64,000 nt of DNA from Uranotaenia lowii (lineage: Eukaryota; Arthropoda; Insecta; Diptera; Culicidae): NCBI RefSeq assembly GCF_029784155.1, contig NC_073692.1, positions 236,672,503 through 236,736,502 of the forward strand, given 5' to 3'. The first letter of the stretch is position 1, and the number at the start of each line of letters is the position of its first letter. Both the position numbers and the translations under genes were made by a program. The notes under the pieces were generated by a model that was given only the letters and a program-made list of their open reading frames with translations, had not been told where the DNA came from and ran no database searches. This document shows, piece after piece, positions 1-11,189 of this stretch.

Positions 1-1684
1 TATACATTGTGTGAGTGGTGTTTCGGTATGGATATTTACCTTGTCATTTTGGGGCGCACAAGCGGAATATTGGAAGTCTTGAGGGGAAACGGGCGTGAAA
101 TTATCATGAGTACCACCCCTCTAAATAACTTTCCCTACCAGCAATCAGAAGCAATTGGTGGGCGGCGGAAGTCCTGGTTGTTTAATTTTTAATCATTCCG
201 GCGGCATCGAGGGCAAATGCTTTGTTTCCATTCGTAGAATTTTGATGAATGGCAGTTTTTCCTTCTGTAATGGCATGTACTCTGACCTACATATCCGGAA
301 GAGGTGCTGTATTTGCTGATTTTTTATTGAATTTGCTCCACTGCAATAATAGCTGTTTAGTAAAACTGGTTCAGAAAATGGATTTGTACTAAAATTCAAT
401 GTTATCGCGAGAATGTGATCATTCGCGAGAAATTTTTTAACAATAAAGTTTCTATTGATGAGTTGTGTAGTATAAGTACGTTAATATTTGAAACGAAACC
501 TTAACAATAAAATGTTGAATTAAGTTTAGATTGACTACTTACATCCGCCATAAATCATTGAACTTGAAACTATTTTTATATGTTTTAGAAATTTTACGGA
601 ATGTTGATGAACATAGATATTAATACACTTCAGTCTACATCCCACATTTAAATTTTCGTATCTATTCATAATCTATGTTGAATAATTTCGAATTCGATTA
701 TCTCAGGCATGGCTCAGAATAACGAGATCCACATTGCCAATGATGGTTGCTATTCTGTGATTGGCCGAGGTAAAAAATTTTGTAAAAAGGAGCTTTGTAT
801 GGCTGTAAGCTTTGTATGGAAATTTCAAATTCTTTAATTTTTACACCTATAACTTTTTTGGTTGTTTTTTTTTCTGCCAAAAAAGCGAATCCATCCAGTC
901 CTGAATGAGTTTCAATTTTGTATGGAAAATTGTATGAGAAAACAAAATTTTTCTTTAAAAAATCGTCAGAGATGGACTTAAAGTTTAAAAATATAGCTTT
1001 GGAGAAAAATATTTCTTGATTCTTGCAGCACAATTCATGTGAACAAAGCTCAAACTTAACTTGTACCCAAGAAAAGATAATCGGTATTATATTTTTTTTT
1101 TATATTTTAGCGTTTCTGACTGCTTATTTGAAAGCTGTCTAACCGTAGGATGAGAATAAAAGATCTCCAAAAACTGCTTTGCATAGCCAAGAAATTTATT
1201 GATTTATAAAACCTATAGAAAAACATTTCATGAAATTATCAAAAGCTCTAGCAAGCAAAGTATTTTCAAATACTTTCAATGGATTCTGATTCTATTATGA
1301 AATGCTAAGATGCTGTCATGTAAGCATAAAATGAAGCTTAAGAATAGTCAAAACAAAAAATTTCAGACATATTTCATTTCAACCTCATCTGAATTATTTG
1401 GATGATTTAAAATGTTTTCTTCCATACAAATTTCCGCACAAAATTGATACGCGTTGCGCTAACTGATGCTTGGTGACCCAAGCCAAAAATTATTTATGAA
1501 GAGGTTTAATAAGTGGATACATTTGATTTTCTCTTCCACACATTCTTCATTCATCGAACATTAAAACAGTAATGAAACAGAAAAAAACAGTAATAAATAT
1601 GTATAGAATCAAAGCTTTTTTTGAAAAGTAAGTCTCTCTGAGTGAAATGGGGTCAAAATATCATAATCTTGAATTGCTAAAGTA
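1..1684. other. Unassigned AT-rich DNA
   Basis: I find no supported gene here. Open frames are short and interrupted, and A and T runs are frequent. A slightly less AT-rich patch near 700-780 contains no recognisable coding pattern. A microsatellite begins just beyond the right edge. Confidence 0.6.
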
Positions 1685-1769
1685 TTGAATAATGATATGA
1701 CAAAAGAACTTACACCACTGCAGTTAAATGAAAAAGCTTCATTAGCCGTGAATTTAGCTGAAAGAGATC

Positions 1770-1962
1770 AGAGAGAAGAGAGAAGAGAGAAGAGAGAAGA
1801 GAGAGAGAAGAGAGAAGAGAGAAGAGAGAAGAGAGAAGAGAGAAGAGAGAAGAGAGAGAAGAGAGAAGAGAGAAGAGAGAAGAGAGAGAGAGAGAAGAGA
1901 GAAGAGAGAAGAGAGAGAAGAGAGAAGAGAGAAGAGAGAAGAGAGAGAGAGAGAAGAGAGAA
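1770..1962 (+). repeat. 193-bp uninterrupted polypurine (GAGAGAA-type) microsatellite
   Basis: Every base from 1770 to 1962 is A or G, built from alternating GAGA and GAAGAGA units with no fixed long period. The + strand can be read as a Glu/Arg-rich frame and the - strand as Ser/Leu-rich, but both are by-products of the repeat. Long mirror-like purine tracts can form triplex DNA and offer many GAGA-factor-type sites; that is known of such tracts, not shown here. Confidence 0.95.
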
Positions 1963-2038
1963 TAAAGAAGCTTTTTCTAGCGTGATCTTGCATGCAAGTT
2001 GCTTTGAAAGTGAGGGGGGGCAGAATATTCTTGGTTAA

Positions 2039-3300
2039 ATTTTTCGTGAGTTGCTATAAAGCATTTAATAAATAAAATAGAAATTAAATTTAATTTTGAA
2101 CTGAATTATACATTATAAATTAAAACAATTTTATCCACTAAACCGGACTTCATCCACTGGCCGGACCTCAGTTTGATCGAGAAATATACTTTGGGTGGTC
2201 CGGAAGGCGTAGTCCGAGCCCCATCTAAGCTAGGCAATTTATCAGATCACACCAAATCACTTTCAACTGATTAATATCACATTTCTTCATCTTGTAGCAA
2301 TAATAAATAATGTGCAATTTTTAAAAGAAAACTTTTCTCAGAACAAGAATTTTGACACACTCGAGAAAAAAAATCTTCGTCCTGTTCTGTCAAAGCCTAC
2401 TTCAGTTCTCCCTTAGCAATAAAATGTGGAATTTCCAGAGAAACTGAAACATATTGAATTGCCTTAAATCAGTTTTTGATTAGCAAACTATCACGATAAT
2501 GTTAAACACCTTCGAGAAAATTGGAAAAGTATTCACCAAAAATATGTATATCGAATTTGTGAATTAGATAATGTCAGAGAATCGAATGTACAAAAATTAT
2601 ATAAAATACAAGAAAAATTGTATTGCAACCTTATAATGAGATTTTCTTGTATACATAATCTTAAACACAAACTTGAAATCGTTTAACATATAATTATCAA
2701 TGAAAGTTTTTAAATTTCGAATATGATATACAACATATTCGTCAATAAAAACTGCCAAAAATATATTGACTACAGCCATGCAGAACTTGATCACGAAAGT
2801 TTAAAACACATCTTTCTTTTTCGGTTCATTATTTATGAATCTGGACCCTGAATTTGGGTTTTGAGTGTGAATTTGGAGTCTGAATGAGGTGTCTTATTAT
2901 GTTCGTATTTATGAATTTGTAATTTGATTACATACAAAATTTAAATCAAAAACCTCAGCTTAGGATATCTTTTTAATGGTCTTGAATTGGTTTAGTTAAA
3001 ATTTAATATAGGTAAGAAAATTCAGGTTTTTTTTGTAAATCGACAATCGAACTTTAAATTTTTAATATAATTAATTATTTAATATGAACTTTATGAATTC
3101 CCAATTCGTTTAATTATTGCAAATAATAATTTTTACAATTGAATAACTTTGTCGCTGCCAAATAATGGAAAAATTTATAACGTGCATGAATGAACAGCTG
3201 CGGGATCAGGTGCAAATTGACATAAGCGCTTTTTCACACAAAATCCTTTGGCAGTATTGGGACGACCAATAATAATTTGTGCAAGTGTTAACTCATCCCA
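2039..3300. other. Unassigned AT-rich DNA
   Basis: No gene is supported. A short GC-richer patch at about 2140-2230 carries repeated CCGGAC-type words (ccggacttc, ccggacctc, ggtccgg) in both orientations and may be the edge of an old repeat. The rest is A/T-rich with frequent stops in all frames. Confidence 0.5.
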
Positions 3301-4300
3301 CGTGTACAATCAGGAAATTGTTCCAATTTGGTGGGCCTAATTGGATTAGCCAGTATTTGGGCCAGCCAGGCAGCGGCTAAACGTCCTCCAAGCCAGCACC
3401 AGAACGTAGCCCAAACATCCGAAAGACAGTCAATCAGGACGACAAAAATGGTGGATAGGGAAGACAAAAAAAATATACCCGTTTCACACCCTCATCATCA
3501 GCAGCTTGTTTTTGCTCCGTGAGATGGTCCGTAACCTTTTTTCCTGGAAAAGTCGAAGAAAAGCGTCGGTCCGGTGAGATGGTTATCAGGTTTTGCCCTG
3601 CGGAAAGGGGGGATGATTGAGAACGGAGAAAGGATTGTTTGTGCTTGAAATTTCACTCGTTTGGTGCGTTGAGGATTGTTTTTCATTTCATCGGTGACAT
3701 TTCACGTGGGAGTGAATAAGATAGTAGATAGCAGATGAATATTGGCAGAAAGAGTCAGGATTCGATATATTGTACCAATATCAAAACCTCGTACAGCCCA
3801 GCAATAAAAAAAGCAGCAGCAGCAACAACAACAAGTGTAACAAGCTAGGCGCCTACAGGGCGAGTCGTCTTGATTCTTCCTCGCCGTCCGGCCGTCGTCG
3901 ACAACTATTGATTTTACGCGCAAACACACATAATCGCGCCAGGCCGTCCCGACGACATCTCTTTTTTCTCGATTCCCGACGCCGACAACGACGACGACGA
4001 TGGCTACGGTGTCGCCTTGGCCCCTGCTGAACATCCCCATCGTCCTCTTGCCACATCCCCCAGCCAGTCGAATCCGATTGACGCCACCACACCAAAAGCC
4101 CCCCCCATCATCATCATCCCTCTGAAAATTTTCATTCGGATTCTGCCTGTCTGCCACTGTCAGAAATTCCATCTCACTCATTCATCATGGCTGCTCCAAC
4201 GGCTGTTCTTCTTCTTGCTTCTCTTCGTCGTTTGCCACATCATCGGCATCCGGCTGTTTCGTTAGGACATCACTGCTGTGCTGGCTGCTCTAGACGGTAA
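3300..4300 (+). other. GC-richer block, possible host exon or 5' region
   Basis: Composition shifts from AT-rich to mixed, with CAG/CAA and CGACGA triplet runs (about 3805-3840 and 3985-4010) as is common in insect untranslated exons. One possible small coding start is ATG 4187-4189. It opens 36 codons beginning with a hydrophobic stretch (AAPTAVLLLASL) and runs into a good splice-donor sequence (acg|gtaagc, GT at 4297-4298). This could be a first exon encoding the start of a signal peptide, but there is no downstream exon I can match. Overlapping frames on the other strand are of similar length, so coding is unproven. Confidence 0.2.
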
Positions 4301-6490
4301 GCTATGTCGTGCTCCACCATCACATGTCACAACACAACACACAAGTCTATTTCGTGAACTTCCTCTCTGGTGCTCATCGCCGCTCTTCGAATACAAAGTT
4401 GTTATCCTTTTGGCACGGTATTGGTGAAAGTTGGGGCGTGTTTAAAGTTAACAACTCATATTTGAATTTTAGTGAACGTATCAGCCCAGGACAATAACAT
4501 ACATTTAAAGCTGGGAAGAATTTGAAGTTGGTTTGCAATTCGAATGAAAAACTTTATCCACTTTTTTCCTCTGTTACTTTTTCTTATGAATCAAATCCTG
4601 GATCATTGGCAAGAACTTTTATCTGGATATAAAAAAAAATTATCTTCTTATCTTATAAAAAAAATGGAAGCGTTTTCTTTGTAATATCATCACGTATGAA
4701 CGGACGGTCCAAATGAAGTGAAATTTGCTAATCGAGGGTTTTTTGGGTCAGAGATGGTTTGTATAGCCTCGAGAATCTCACTTTTTATGGAAGGGGGGCT
4801 CCAATGCGAAATTAACTTGAAAGGGGCCACAGTTCGAACAATTTTATGACGATTTTCATGAACATTGATTTACGAGCATTATTTATTTACATAGTATTGA
4901 TTTACGAGCACTAAGTAGTTAAAGACGTGATGATGAAGTTAAATGTTTTCCTACGATTTATTAAGTGAAAGGTAAAACGAAAATGGTGGTGGTAAAAATG
5001 GAGTAATTGAATATGTACGTACACGATAAATTTGCGTGCAATTTTTGTTGTTGTTGTGTTAGTCTTCGCGAAGAACAGAACAGGACGGATTTCGAAAATA
5101 TTTTCGTGGAATTGATAATTAATTTCTAGTTTTTATTCGTATCAAATAAAAGTCATGGCAACCGATTTCCATGTTTTTTTTTTCATTCAAATTACCCAAC
5201 AAAGGAAGGCGCCAAAAGCAATCAAGGCTTACTGATGCTCATCCATCTTTATGCAGGAATTTTTAACGCCCTTTTTCATAGCCACTGTACTCTTCACTTG
5301 GCATCAGTGAAATGAATACTTGGATGTGATTGTTGATCTTCCTTTTGGGGTGAAAAAAAAAACGAAATAAGCCGGTAAGGCGCATATTGCCAAAAAAAAG
5401 TCTTTTTTGCTTCACAATTAAGGCAACTTCGAAATTTTTCAAGCAGATCTACCCAGAGCTTGCCAGATTTTCCGTTGTTGCCCGAATATTGTTGAAAAAA
5501 GCCCGGATATATGTATTAATCACACAAAAATCTTTAATTCAACAAAATAATCATGACCGGTTTCTGAAGGCTTCGAAATAGAATGGCATATTATACTTAA
5601 GAAAAATTATATTCAACGATATGGCGGTACAAATTTTGATATACTTCAAACAAATAAACGAAATGTGATGAAACATTCCATTGCATATTTATGGTTACAT
5701 CACGAGAACGTCTTATTTGTACCTAATTAGAAGAAGAACCCTAAATTGATTTATGAGATATTTTTATTAAAATGTTAAGAATGAGATTAGTTAGTTTGAG
5801 AATAGAATGGTATCAGCTATGTGATTCCATGAAAATTTCTTCATTGAAAATAAAAAACAATTGGAAACTATGGAAACGTAAGAAAAACTCCTCTTCTTTC
5901 TATCATGCTTAGATGGTAAACAGAGTTTTGAACATAAAATAGGTAACTTTGTAACTCAAAATTTGATCCATAATTCAGTGTCAGAAGTCGAAACAGATCT
6001 AATTCGAGTCTAAAAAAAAATACCCAAAATCCAAACCAAAAAAGAGAGTATTAAAACAGTACTAAAAAAATTTAATAATATTTACAAATTAACATCGATC
6101 TACATTCATATGTAAAAAATCATGAAAAATGATTAAGATTTGCAAAAAAAACTTTGAGTTTTCCCTCTGATTTTCTTACTTCACAATGAAAATCAAATTA
6201 TTGAATCATCGTTGAAAAAAAAATTAAATTATATTTTCCTAAAGCCAGATTTTAAACATTTATGAGAAATGGCAAGATAATTTAGATTAAAATTTAACAA
6301 TTTTGAAAAGTGTTTTTGCCACGAAATGCCATTGGGCAGTACTCGTAAAAGGTAAGGTAAAAATAGCTCTTTTAAATTGATAGTATCAAATCGGAAGGGG
6401 AGAAGCAGGCTAAATGTGCCTATTAAGCCGAATACTGATTTCATCAAATATTACATCGAATATATGTACAAAAACTATACTTGCATGTAC
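4301..6490. other. Unassigned DNA with one small repeat fragment
   Basis: No gene is supported. The only recognisable piece is at about 5450-5590, where ttgccag and ttgcccg words resemble repeats at 37.3 kb and 48.6-49.0 kb. Poly-A runs and short broken frames fill the remainder. Confidence 0.5.
5450..5590 (+). repeat. Fragment of a dispersed TTGCCAG/TTGCCCGG repeat
   Basis: The words cttgccagattttccg and gttgcccgaatat followed by agcccggat match in order the start of the repeat at 37265 (cttaccagattgcccggttt) and the reverse complement of the one ending near 49045 (gttgccaggttgcccggtg). Similarity fades after roughly 100 bp, so this is a partial and old copy. It has no coding content. Confidence 0.4.
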
Positions 6491-8566
6491 AGTAGAGTGC
6501 CCCAAATTTGAATGGAAAATTCTAAACCAGTGGAATCTTATGCGCTCTAGGCTAACATTGATCCTAGGCCTAGCACAAGGTTCCATGCCGATATTGGGCT
6601 AGATCAGACCACAGGAAGGGGTCGCTCAACGAGTCTGAAGTTAGTATGAGATTTTGAGACATTTTGTTCGGGATGGACATGAAAATCCAGTTTTTTGTCA
6701 ATAACTCTGGTCCCCTCTGGCCGATTTCTTTTGAATATAGTTTTTCGTAAACTATGAAAAATATTTCATCCGAAATTTGCATTTCGATTAGAGATGATAT
6801 AAAAAAGTTTCAAAAATAGGCTGACATTTTTAAGAATGATATAAACCACTTTTTACCACCAGATGTTAAAATGTTCGACCATCCCGACCGGAACACTCAA
6901 TTTGAAATGCATGCCATTTCGTCAAATCTTGACCGATCTCGATCGTTTTTGTTGCGTTAGATTGTAAAATCTCTGATTTTTCAAATATTTGGTTGTGCAT
7001 AATATTTACGCGATAGTTCGAGGAATTTCACCCCAAAACCCCGTTTTTTGCTATAAAATGTCCCTAAGTTAAATTTGAACGAATTTTGCTAACCCAAAAA
7101 CTTCATCGTTGAGGAAGAATTTTTGACAGTTTTTCCTTAAATAGCATAACCAGGGGCTAAGTAACATGACTTTCAGTACTTTTTCGGTTGCAGTTTTACA
7201 CACTTCAATCATTTTATCACATTTGGATACAATTCAAGACTGACTCAAGGTTAGGCTATATTTCTTTACAATTCTTGTTAAAATTGTTTCACAAATAACT
7301 GAGATTTTTTTAATTTAGGAAGCACGCTCGGTAGCAGATTGATCGATTCATTTGAACGTAATAAATTTGTCGAATCAGGAATTCCAAACATCAACACAAT
7401 TGACTCTTACCCGAATAAAATACTTTTTTTTAATCAACAGCCAATAAAACGATGAAACCTTCATTCTTGATACAAAAAATGCTATCGCTAGGAGAATCTT
7501 AGAAACGAAAGAAAACTGTCAATGGAACTATTTTCCGAAAAATTCACAATTTGGATGCATTAGAAATCCTTGGTCCATGTTTTTTTCGATTTGGTGGATC
7601 TGATTGTTACAACCATTTTGGATTGAATAAAAAAAAATCTTTTGTTAGTTAGGTAGAAGAGCTGAAACATAAACATCGACTAAAGACGTACAAATATGTA
7701 CAATATTTACTTTTCGTATAAGTTGAGTTATTTCAGTTAAATATGAAACCATTTTAACAAGAATTGTATAGAAATGAAGCCTTGAGTCAGTCTAAAATGT
7801 TTCCAAATTATGGAAAAAAATTGTTGAAGTGTGCAAAAACTGCAACCGAAAATGTACTGAAAGTCATGTTCCTTAGCCGCTGTAGCTATGTAATTTAATG
7901 AAAAATTGTCAAAAATTTATGCTCAACAATTAAGTTTTTGGTTAACAAAAGTCGTTCATAATCATCATATTTGACTTATGCGCATTTTACAGCGAAATTG
8001 GGGTTTTGGGGTGTAATTTTCACTATATTTTTGATGAAAACAAGAAAAGGGGATCAAGTAATTTAATTTTCCCCCCTAAAGTTTCGCCTGGACTTCTCTG
8101 CGAACTAACACGTGAATATTATTCACAAACAAATATTTGAAAAATCAGAGATTTTACTATCTAACGCAACAAAAACGATCGAAATCGGTCATTACTCATG
8201 ATTTGACGAAATGGTATTAACAATGATGAATATCATCCTTAAAAATGTCGGCCTATTTTGAAGCCAAATAACTTTTTATGTTAACTCTAATCTAAATGCA
8301 GTTTTCGGATGAAATATTTGTCATCATTAGGCTTCAGCCCGTATTTAACAGAAACCGACCGAAGTTGACCAGAATTATTGATAAAAAACTGATTTTTCAT
8401 GTTCCTCCCGAACAGAATGTCTCAAAATACCATACAAACTTTAGGCTCGATGAGCGACCCCTTCCCGTGATTCGATCTGACTCAAATTCGGCATGGAACC
8501 TTGCACTAGCTGATATTAGCCTACAACGCATAACTTTCTCAAAAGTCGGTTCATTTGGGGCACTTA
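6491..8566. mobile_element. Large foldback (long inverted-repeat) element
   Basis: Sequence from about 6491 to 7310 reappears inverted from about 7735 to 8566. Matched landmarks include the outer ends (agtgccccaaat at 6496 against atttggggcact at 8553), the block attttgagacatt near 6652 against aatgtctcaaaat near 8418, and tcaagactgactcaagg near 7231 against ccttgagtcagtct near 7781. Arms are about 820 bp with many mismatches and small indels, and a spacer of roughly 400 bp (7311-7734) separates them. No transposase frame is present. This is the architecture of a foldback-type or long-TIR non-autonomous DNA transposon. Divergence between arms suggests an old insertion. Confidence 0.8.
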
Positions 8567-10387
8567 CTTTTTATTTTGAAATCTCCTTCAGTTTTCTAGA
8601 AAACGATTTTATTATAACTGTTGTCTAAAAAGCCGAACCTCAAACCGTGCGGGCTAAATGCGCCTATTTATGTTTTGAGCAACATTTCTGTTTTTCTAAC
8701 AAAATAGCCGTAATAGTTTCAATGAAATTGCTAGAAACTGATAACTTTCATACGACAAAGCTGAAATCTTATAAAAATCTATGGTTTTGATATTTTTATG
8801 AAATAAAACAAAAGTTAGGGTTTCCATATTATAGAGGCAGTTCATCCATAAGAAAAATTTCATCAAATTTTTTTTGATATCTGCAATTCTCTATTAAGAT
8901 GTTAATTAGAGCTTAGATTTGAAGTTTTAATGATAAAAATCATATATTTATTCTTTTTAATCTGGTATTTTAGGACAGAGGCATTATACAAACTTGATAA
9001 AGGCATAAAAACACTCTCTTATTCCACTTTCTAATCATTATGAAACATTCATAAAAGCTTAAATTTGTTTTACTTTTTATGTTCATTCGAATAAGAAACA
9101 AAAACCATCCATGTTATTGTTTTAAGCTTCTCAACGTATAATTTTTATAAGTCATAATATTACATCAAAAAGTATCAAAACCTTGTATGAATTTTCAAAT
9201 TTTTATAGTTGCTTAAATCATAAAATCATAACCCTTTGATTCTATACAAAGATAAGAAAAAAAAACATAATCTAATGTCCACGCCAATTCTTAGCTAGCT
9301 TTTCTCCCTCTCTCTCTAGTTGACCCCATCCAGGGAACAATCTTGTTTAGGGACATGCACGTTTTTCTTGCGAATGACGCACATGACACAGTCGTCGGGC
9401 ACACCACATGGCACAGAAGTCGGTTACTCGGGTCTGTTGACAATGTCTGATGGGACAAAAATTCCCATACACTGAAAAATGAAAAATTCTCCCAGAGCGA
9501 GAGGGTTTTTCCACGCTCATCTCCCCCACTCAATTCAGTAGCTGAGTAACACAAATACCGACACGCGCTCAACTTGTGGTTCTGTATCAATGTCTTCGTC
9601 GTTATCCGTCCGTCATCAACATCATCATCATCATCGTCAGTGACCGTCATCAGAACCATCATTGTGGAAAATCAAGAGCGTCCTGAAATTTCCAGCCAAA
9701 AGCCAGACATCCCACCCAAATGGGTTGCCAGCATGCTAGCCCAGTTTTTCCCACCTAACCTATTATATCATCCCCCCATTCCTCGTCGTTAGATCGTATT
9801 GTGTGCGGTGGTTTATTTACAGGACAGTGGCAAAATAAAACTTTGTATGGAAGGTTGTTGTGTACCTTGGTCCTACGATGATGTTGGTGGCAGTGATGAT
9901 GACGGTGGTTTCGGTGAGGAGAGGAGGATGGGAGGTTGCAAAGTCTGCTCTTGATGGAATGAACGAGAGATGAAAAAAAACGAAGCGAAACTAGGGCAAC
10001 TCCTAGGCGAATGAATGTCGTTGCTTCTACAGGATCTATCATCAGGGATCACTGAATTTTGCTCTGGTGCAAATGGTTTGCATGTTTTATCTGCAATGAG
10101 CGAAGCGGTATAATTAGGTTGGCATAATTTGAGGATTTATTTAAAGCCAATTTGCTTTAATTCAATCAACCGGGTGTTCAAATAACGGTCACTGAAATCA
10201 TTTGGTTTGTTTTGTAGGAGATATATCACTTAAGTAAAGAAACTTAGAAGTAGGAAAGTCTGGAACATGCAAATGTCCGATCTGTATTTAGAGTATTTTA
10301 GAGCATAGTATTTCCATGTTACAACTCTAATAACACAAACACTCTAATAACACAAACACAAACATAATAACACAAAATTATTGCATA
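8567..10387. other. Unassigned DNA, GC-richer between about 9290 and 10060
   Basis: No gene is supported. The 9.3-10.1 kb part is low-complexity in places (CAT/CAC triplets near 9605-9640 and TGATGATG near 9880-9910) and opposes frames on both strands, so none stands out as coding. It could be single-copy host sequence such as a regulatory region or non-coding exon. Confidence 0.45.
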
Positions 10388-10621
10388 TGAGGACCTTGGA
10401 GCCAAAGGGGTATAAGTGCATACAGGTTCAAGTTTGGCCATTTTCAATATATTTTTCGAAAATTTGTATTTTTCTCTCAAACTTAAATGTATATAAATAA
10501 AATACAAAGAATCTGAAAAAAATTACCAAATTTAGTTCGACATTTGAAAAAAATCGTTTGGCATCATTACCCCAAAATCGACCATTTTGTCACTTATACC
10601 CCTTTGGCTCTAAGGGCCTCA
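10388..10621. repeat. 234-bp short inverted-repeat element (MITE-like)
   Basis: The first 31 bases (10388-10418) and the last 31 (10591-10621) are reverse complements with two mismatches; the shared core is agccaaaggggtataagtg. The interior is AT-rich with no coding capacity. A flanking target-site duplication is not clear, so the family cannot be named. Confidence 0.75.
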
Positions 10622-10639
10622 AATAGTGTTTTATGCGTT

Positions 10640-10870
10640 TTGGCTTCAAACATTTATCAAAAACTATATATTTTCAAACGTTTACTTTTGATTTTCAGTT
10701 AAAAACAAAGTTTCTTTCAAGTGACCCCTTTTCCTGAGAAAGAGATAAAATCGCATGTTTTGAGAAAATCAAAAATAGTTAGTGAAACCAATATTTTTCT
10801 GACTATATCAATTTGAAGTCCCATTAACTTTAAAACTTTTGATGCGTTATACAGGATCGATATAAGTTAC
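10640..10870 (+). repeat. Diverged dispersed repeat, partner at 32660-32880
   Basis: The two segments share an ordered series of words: ttaaaaacaa.gttt, a gaccccttttc block, aaaatcgca, gtgaaac/gcgaaac, tttttctgacta or tttttcagacta, and acttttgatg. The order is kept over about 230 bp with many substitutions, so this is a two-copy relationship between old copies of one non-coding repeat. Confidence 0.5.
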
Positions 10871-11189
10871 ACAAGCACCATTTATACATTTTATGTTCTT
10901 AAATATGGGTAGAATACAAAAAAAAAACAAATATTAAGTAGGTACTCAAAAATGACCTAAATGAAGAAAATTTCATAAAATAACAAATACAAACAAAAAA
11001 CTAAAAAAACGACAAAAATAGCTCAAAAATGATGGAGCTTTATTGTTATTTTCACGGTAGAGTATTTCGAGGGAATATGGTGGATGCTTTGGTCGCAAGC
11101 AGACTGAGTTAGGGAGTTAGGGAGCTTCGGGACCCAAAACAGCAACATCACGACGGTCCTGCTGCGAGATAGTGGGGTTAGCTGCGGAA

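Noticed and set aside
1685..2038. 117-codon Glu/Arg-rich frame and its Ser/Leu-rich antisense
   Set aside because: Entirely produced by the GA microsatellite; no start context, no non-repeat coding sequence.
3702..4181. 159-codon minus-strand frame rich in Val and Cys runs
   Set aside because: Its long runs are translations of triplet repeats, and competing frames of similar length exist on the other strand.
9291..10042. Two minus-strand frames of about 100 codons with Asp and His runs
   Set aside because: Runs come from GAT/CAT repeats; the rest lacks any family signature.
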